From Pseudomonas sp. C2B4 (GTDB taxonomy: Bacteria; Pseudomonadota; Gammaproteobacteria; Pseudomonadales; Pseudomonadaceae), in assembly GCF_013359695.1 (NCBI RefSeq), contig NZ_JABFMU010000061.1:1-36672 (forward strand): a stretch of 36,672 bases of DNA. Direction: 5' to 3'. Positions within the stretch are counted from its first letter, which is position 1. Each line of letters begins with the position of its first letter. The position numbers were made by a program, and so were the translations under genes. Positions 32,902 through 36,672 of the stretch are shown here, piece after piece. The notes beneath the pieces are model-generated. The model saw only the letters and a list, made by a program, of their open reading frames with translations. It was not told the origin of the DNA and made no database searches.

Positions 32902-34571
32902 GCCGACACCTCCAGCGCTTTCGGGTAGACCGACTCCTTGAACGGCTCAAGTCCGATGCGATGGAAGGTGTCGACGAACAGTTCCTCGCTCTCGCGATAA
33001 CGAACGAAGGTCTCGATGATGCGCTCGATGACGTCGGGCACTTCACTGGCGCTGAAGGACGGGCCGATGACCTTGCCCAATGCGCTGTGCTTGCCCTGGG
33101 CGCCGCCGAGGGTGATCTGGTACCACTCGCTGCCGTTCTTATCGACCCCGAGGATGCCGATATTGCCGATGTGGTGGTGGCCGCAGGCATTCATGCACCC
33201 GGAGATGTTGAGGCTGATATCGCCCAGGTCGTGCAGGTAGTCGAGGTCTTCGAAACGGGCCTGAATGGCTTGGGCTATCGGGATCGACTTGGCGTTGGCC
33301 AGCGCACAGAAATCGCCACCGGGACAGGCAATGATGTCCGTGAGCAAGCCGACGTTGGCACTGCCCAGATTGTGCTCGCAGGCCAGGCGCCAAAGTGCGA
33401 ACAGATCTGCCTTGGGCACGTCCGGCAGGACCACGTTCTGTTCATGGGCGATGCGGATTTCGCCGAAACCGAAGCGCTCGGACCAGTTGGCAATCGCTTC
33501 CATCTGGGCCGTGGTGACATCGCCCGGTGGCGCGCTGATGCCGGGTTTGGTCGACAGCACCACGCTGACATAACCCGACACCTTGTGCGCCTGCACGTTG
33601 CGCAACACCCAGCGTGCGAACGCCGGGTTTTGCGCCATATGGGTACCGAACTGCAGATCGGTGCCGGCCAGTTCGCGATAATCCGGCGCGACGAAGGCAC
33701 TGGCGACGCGCTCGAACTCATCCCGGGTCAATTGCGCCGGGCCGTCCTTGAGGTACTGCCACTCCTCCTCCACTTCCCGGGCGAACGCCTCGATACCCAG
33801 GGCCTTGACCAGGATCTTGATCCGCGCCTTGTACTTGTTGTCCCGTCGGCCATGGCGGTTGTACACGCGCAACACCGCTTCGACATAGGACAACAAATGC
33901 TGCCACGGCAGGCCTTCGCGGATCTGCAAACCAAGGATCGGCGTGCGCCCCAGGCCGCCACCGACGATCACCCGCAGCAGCATTTGCCCGTCTTCACCGG
34001 GATAAAGATACAAGCCGATGTCATGCATCATGATCGCCGCCCGGTCCTGCTCGGCGGAGCAGATGGCGATCTTGAACTTGCGCGGCAGGAACAGGAATTC
34101 CGGGTTGATGGTCGACCATTGCCGCAGGATCTCGGCCAGCGGACGCGGGTCGATCATTTCGTCCGCCGCGACGCCGGCGAAGGCTTCGGTGGTGATGTTG
34201 CGCACGCAGTTGCCGGAAGTCTGGATCGCGTGCATATGCACTTCCGCCAGGCGCTCGAGGATGTCCGGCACCTGAGCCAGTTCGATCCAGTTGAACTGCA
34301 TGTTCTGCCGGGTGGTGAAGTGGCCGTAGCCGCGGTCGTAATCCCGGGCGATGCTCGCCAGCGTGCGCATCTGCCGGGCACTGAGCGTGCCATAGGGAAT
34401 CGCCACCCGCAGCATGTAGGCGTGCTTCTGCATGTACAGGCCGTTTTGCAGGCGCAACGGCAGGAACTCTTCTTCGCTCAGCTCACCGGCCATGAAGCGT
34501 TCGACCTGATCGCGAAACTGCGCAACCCGCTCGAACACCAGCGCCCGGTCATAGTCGTCGTACTGATACAT
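32898..34571 (-). CDS. Nitrite/sulfite reductase hemoprotein (siroheme, 4Fe-4S), PA4130-like
   Basis: This 557-residue cytosolic reductase catalyses six-electron reduction of sulfite or nitrite using siroheme and a 4Fe-4S cluster. The cluster ligands are Cys416 and Cys422 (ACPGGDFC) and Cys459 and Cys463 (GCMNAC). The N-terminal half carries the siroheme-binding HFTTRQNMQFNW and QTSGNCVRN segments. Pseudomonas genomes usually carry a main CysI and a paralog like PA4130. The start MYQYDDYDRALVFERVAQFR and the position next to ccoN4 fit the paralog better from memory. In P. aeruginosa that paralog lies in a cyanide-responsive cluster. Assimilatory CysI remains possible, so I give no symbol. It is the first gene of a two-gene operon with DUF934. 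Confidence 0.9.
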   Translation of the reverse strand: MYQYDDYDRALVFERVAQFRDQVERFMAGELSEEEFLPLRLQNGLYMQKHAYMLRVAIPYGTLSARQMRTLASIARDYDRGYGHFTTRQNMQFNWIELAQVPDILERLAEVHMHAIQTSGNCVRNITTEAFAGVAADEMIDPRPLAEILRQWSTINPEFLFLPRKFKIAICSAEQDRAAIMMHDIGLYLYPGEDGQMLLRVIVGGGLGRTPILGLQIREGLPWQHLLSYVEAVLRVYNRHGRRDNKYKARIKILVKALGIEAFAREVEEEWQYLKDGPAQLTRDEFERVASAFVAPDYRELAGTDLQFGTHMAQNPAFARWVLRNVQAHKVSGYVSVVLSTKPGISAPPGDVTTAQMEAIANWSERFGFGEIRIAHEQNVVLPDVPKADLFALWRLACEHNLGSANVGLLTDIIACPGGDFCALANAKSIPIAQAIQARFEDLDYLHDLGDISLNISGCMNACGHHHIGNIGILGVDKNGSEWYQITLGGAQGKHSALGKVIGPSFSASEVPDVIERIIETFVRYRESEELFVDTFHRIGLEPFKESVYPKALEVSA

Positions 34572-34952
34572 CTGGCTACCTCATCAGGGTTGATCGGGCT
34601 CTATTGCTGATGCCTGGCGCGACACTTGTGGGATCGAGCCTGCTCGTGAAGGCGAAGTGTCAGGCGACATCGATGTTGAATGTGCTGGCCTCTTCGCGAG
34701 CAGGCTCGCTCCCACAGGGTCTGGGTCTCGCCTGGACTGCATCAACTGCGGCTCGTTTCGAGGTAGCGACTATGGACCCGCGCTGATTTTCATTACAGAT
34801 TCAGCTATTCATGAAAAAACCGTATCAGAGGTAGCGCTGCGTAGCTCGCCTCGCTGCAGATCTGATCCGCATAAATGACCTTTTCCTGAGTCTGTTTTGA
34901 ATTGACCGATGTTTTACAGTTGCCCGACTTTGCAACCGTGGAAGCATTGAGC
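34572..34952. other. Divergent promoter region, reductase / ccoN4
   Basis: These 381 bases separate the divergent reductase and oxidase genes and must hold both promoters. A REP pair fills 34626-34717. The ccoN4 ribosome-binding site GGAAG lies about 8 bases before its ATG. I looked for an ANR/FNR box (TTGAT-N4-ATCAA). The closest match, CTGGACTGCATCAA near 34734, has only the right half, so I do not call it. Nothing else is recognised. Confidence 0.5.
34626..34717. repeat. Inward REP pair with one decayed arm
   Basis: Forward REP at 34626-34650 carries two changes from consensus (GGGATCGAG and CTCGTGAA). The reverse REP at 34693-34717 is perfect. The spacer is 42 bases. The spacer is similar to that at 32340-32380 (both contain ATGTTGAATGTGCTG) and has the same orientation. 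Confidence 0.9.
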
Positions 34953-36380
34953 ATGAGCACAACAACTAACGGACAGGCCTATAACTACAAGGTCGTCCGC
35001 CAATTCGTCGTGGCGACCGTGGTCTGGGGCGTCGTGGGGATGGCGATGGGCGTGTGGATCGCCTCGCAACTGGTATGGCCGCAGATGAACTTCGACCTGC
35101 CGTGGACCGGTTTCGGCCGCTTGCGGCCGCTGCACACCAGCCTGGTGATTTTCGGTTTCGCCGGCAGCGCGCAGTTCGCCGCCAGTTATTACGCGGTACA
35201 GCGGACCTGCCAGGTGCGGCTGTTCTCGGACAAACTCGCCGCGTTCACCTTCTGGGGCTGGCAATCGGTGATCGTGATCATGCTGATCAGCCTGCCGCTG
35301 GGCTACACCACCACCAAGGAATACGCCGAGATCGAGTTCTCCGGCGCGGTGTGGATGACGGTGGTCTGGGTGGCCTATGCCATCGTGTTCTTCACCACCG
35401 TGGTGCAACGCAAGACCAAGCATATCTACGTGGGCAACTGGTTCTTTGGCGCGTTCATCGTCGTCATCGCGATGTTGCATGTGGTCAACCACCTGTCGAT
35501 CCCGGTGGACTGGTTCAAGTCCTATCCAGTGTATTCCGGGGCCACCGACGCCATGGTCCAGTGGTGGTACGGCCACAACGCCGTGGGCTTTTTCCTGACC
35601 ACCGGTTTCCTCGGCATGATGTATTACTTCGTGCCCAAGCAAGTGGGCCGACCGGTGTACTCCTATCGCTTGTCGATCGTGCATTTCTGGGCACTGATCA
35701 CCCTGTACATCTGGGCCGGTCCCCACCACTTGCACTACACCGCGCTGCCGGACTGGGCGCAGTCGCTGGGCATGGCGATGTCGCTGATCCTGCTGGCCCC
35801 GAGTTGGGGCGGGATGATCAACGGCATGATGACCCTGTCGGGCGCCTGGCATAAGTTGCGCACCGACCCGATCCTGCGCTTCCTGGTCCTGTCCCTGGCC
35901 TTCTATGGCATGTCGACCTTCGAAGGGCCGATGATGGCGATCAAGACCGTCAACGCCCTCTCCCACTACACCGACTGGACCATTGGCCATGTACACGCCG
36001 GGGCATTGGGTTGGGTAGCGATGATCACCTTCGGCGCGACCTATCACATGGTGCCGAGAGTCTTCGGCCGTGAGCAGATGCACAGCACGCCGCTGATCAA
36101 CCTGCACTTCTGGCTGGCGACCATCGGCACGGTGCTGTACATCGCCTCGATGTGGGTCAACGGCATCACCCAGGGCCTGATGTGGCGCGCCATCAACGAC
36201 GACGGCACGCTGACCTACTCCTTCGTCGAAGCCTTGCAGGCCAGCCATCCGGGGTTCGTGGTGCGTTTTGCCGGTGGCGTGTTGTTCCTCACTGGCATGC
36301 TGGTGATGGCGTACAACGTGTGGCGTACGGTGCGAGTGTCGGACCTGAAAATGGCAGAACTTGAGGCGCAGATAGCCTGA
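34953..36380 (+). CDS. ccoN4: Orphan cbb3-type cytochrome c oxidase subunit I (CcoN4-like)
   Basis: This 475-residue integral membrane protein is the catalytic subunit of a cbb3 heme-copper oxidase, reducing O2 to water at very low oxygen. Heme and CuB histidines are seen in RPLHTSLVIFG, WWYGHNAVGFF, AGPHHLHYT and TIGHVHAGALGW. Roughly twelve helices are evident. No ccoO or ccoP follows; only a ccoQ-like gene does, so it must borrow those subunits from another cbb3 operon. This is the layout of P. aeruginosa ccoN4Q4 (PA4133-PA4134), whose isoform gives cyanide tolerance and biofilm fitness. I chose the ATG at 34953 (MSTTTNGQAYNYKVVRQF) with GGAAG upstream; a TTG 51 bases earlier is unlikely. 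The N4 assignment rests on the orphan layout and reductase neighbour. Confidence 0.88.
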   Translation: MSTTTNGQAYNYKVVRQFVVATVVWGVVGMAMGVWIASQLVWPQMNFDLPWTGFGRLRPLHTSLVIFGFAGSAQFAASYYAVQRTCQVRLFSDKLAAFTFWGWQSVIVIMLISLPLGYTTTKEYAEIEFSGAVWMTVVWVAYAIVFFTTVVQRKTKHIYVGNWFFGAFIVVIAMLHVVNHLSIPVDWFKSYPVYSGATDAMVQWWYGHNAVGFFLTTGFLGMMYYFVPKQVGRPVYSYRLSIVHFWALITLYIWAGPHHLHYTALPDWAQSLGMAMSLILLAPSWGGMINGMMTLSGAWHKLRTDPILRFLVLSLAFYGMSTFEGPMMAIKTVNALSHYTDWTIGHVHAGALGWVAMITFGATYHMVPRVFGREQMHSTPLINLHFWLATIGTVLYIASMWVNGITQGLMWRAINDDGTLTYSFVEALQASHPGFVVRFAGGVLFLTGMLVMAYNVWRTVRVSDLKMAELEAQIA

Positions 36381-36601
36381 TGATCGAAATCGCACTGAAC
36401 GTTCTGGGGGCGGTGAGCCTTTGGCTGGCGGTCGAATATTGTTTGAAGCATCAGACCGCTGAAAGTCTTGAAGAGGCCAGCCTGATGCCATTTGCCGATG
36501 ACCCGGAGGTGGCGCGGCGGGTGGAAGCGGCTACCGGCAAGACCATCCATGCCGTGGCGCCGGAAGAGCCGAAACCGGGTTGGGGCAACCTCGAGATTTG
36601 A
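36380..36601 (+). CDS. ccoQ4: CcoQ-like small oxidase subunit
   Basis: This 73-residue protein has one N-terminal membrane helix (IALNVLGAVSLWLAVEYCLK) and a soluble acidic, Pro-rich tail, the shape of CcoQ/FixQ-type assembly or stability subunits of cbb3 oxidases. Its ATG shares one base with the stop of ccoN4 (TGATG), so translation is coupled. In P. aeruginosa the equivalent orphan gene is called ccoQ4. Sequence similarity to canonical CcoQ is weak by eye; context is the main support. Confidence 0.72.
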   Translation: MIEIALNVLGAVSLWLAVEYCLKHQTAESLEEASLMPFADDPEVARRVEAATGKTIHAVAPEEPKPGWGNLEI

Positions 36602-36616
36602 TTCAAGCCCCATCCC

Positions 36617-36633
36617 TTGTAGGAGCGAGCCTG
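36617..36633. repeat. Truncated REP
   Basis: TTGTAGGAGCGAGCCTG matches the first 17 bases of the 25-base forward REP with one extra mismatch (TAGG for TGGG). It then stops matching exactly in the middle of the palindrome. The following bases, TGAACTGGCC onward, are unrelated, which suggests interruption by another element. Confidence 0.8.
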
Positions 36634-36672
36634 AACTGGCCTAATGATTTTGGACACTTCAATCGGGCGCTA
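36632..36672. mobile_element. Possible insertion sequence end in a REP
   Basis: The sequence from TGAACTGGCC onward, with TTGGACACTTC inside, looks like the terminal inverted repeat of an IS3-like insertion sequence. It begins exactly where the REP is broken. Only 41 bases are visible, with no transposase, so the family is uncertain. REPs are known insertion targets for several Pseudomonas IS elements. Confidence 0.4.

Noticed and set aside
32422..34571. Sulfite reductase as the downstream step of the sulfatase system
   Set aside because: Sulfatase releases sulfate, not sulfite, and the reductase lies in a separate divergent unit that matches the ccoN4 region, so the proximity is not evidence of a shared pathway.
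32961..34610. Long plus-strand open frame opposite the nitrite/sulfite reductase
   Set aside because: It is the complement of a clear siroheme reductase with intact cluster cysteines; its translation is low-complexity and has no recognisable domain.
8126..34717. Repeated palindromes considered as a CRISPR array
   Set aside because: The repeats are scattered over 26 kb, occur in inverted pairs, have related spacers and match the Pseudomonas REP core.
34732..34748. ANR/FNR-type box before ccoN4
   Set aside because: Only the right half-site ATCAA matches; the left half CTGGA departs too far from TTGAT.
34604..34878. Short plus-strand frames upstream of ccoN4
   Set aside because: Their translations (SRAGSLPQG, FASRLAPTG) come from REP DNA, as do many short frames next to other REP pairs, and no ribosome-binding site is seen.

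Overview
The window looks like chromosome of a Pseudomonas of the P. fluorescens group. This rests on high-GC coding DNA, a MuxABC-OpmB efflux operon, a CcoN4-type orphan oxidase subunit, and many copies of a Pseudomonas REP element with core GAGCGAGCCTGCTCGC. No alignment or database search could be run. Family names come from motifs, lengths and gene order.

Layout. Positions 83-3175 hold, on the minus strand, a short-chain dehydrogenase and a membrane MHYT-GGDEF-EAL cyclic-di-GMP protein. Positions 12645 down to 3530 are a complete minus-strand tripartite RND efflux operon: muxA (periplasmic adaptor), muxB and muxC (two inner-membrane pumps) and opmB (outer-membrane lipoprotein channel). 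Thiol peroxidase tpx (13324-12824, minus) is divergent from a YCII/DGPF-domain protein (13744-14169). A short orphan RHS-core protein with a Ser/Thr-rich tail follows (14345-15448).

The most striking block is 15825-26928, all on the plus strand. It encodes an exported probable outer-membrane protein, a 59-residue exported peptide, a second (MetA/SphA-like) outer-membrane barrel, and a full MoxR/Bat module (MoxR AAA+ ATPase, DUF58, DUF4381, two VWA proteins of which one carries TPRs, and BatD). It ends with an exported HAD phosphatase-like protein and an exported type I sulfatase. Most junctions from MoxR to the HAD gene overlap by 4 bases, and a strong terminator follows the sulfatase. I read it as a candidate envelope system in which a MoxR/Bat chaperone module matures or inserts a secreted hydrolase pair and its barrels. 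Two REP pairs lie inside its coding sequences, in frame: one within the DUF4381 gene and one between the start codon and signal peptide of batD.

Next come a fused polytopic membrane/spermidine-synthase-like protein (27124-29637) and a membrane-anchored octaheme c-type cytochrome with a TPR tail (29926-32298). The right end holds a DUF934 protein and a nitrite/sulfite reductase (minus), divergent from ccoN4-ccoQ4 (plus). From memory this resembles the cyanide-responsive PA4129-PA4134 region of P. aeruginosa, here without the two middle genes. The window ends where a REP is broken by what looks like the end of an insertion sequence.

Eight complete REP pairs fall into two strict geometries. Three outward-facing pairs have 25-base spacers and span 75 bases. 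Five inward-facing pairs have 42-base spacers (41 in one) and span 92 bases (91 in one). A second family, built on GTGGCGAGGGGATTTATCCCC-like arms, occurs as inverted pairs near 933-1091 and 3381-3500. No tRNA, rRNA or CRISPR array was seen.
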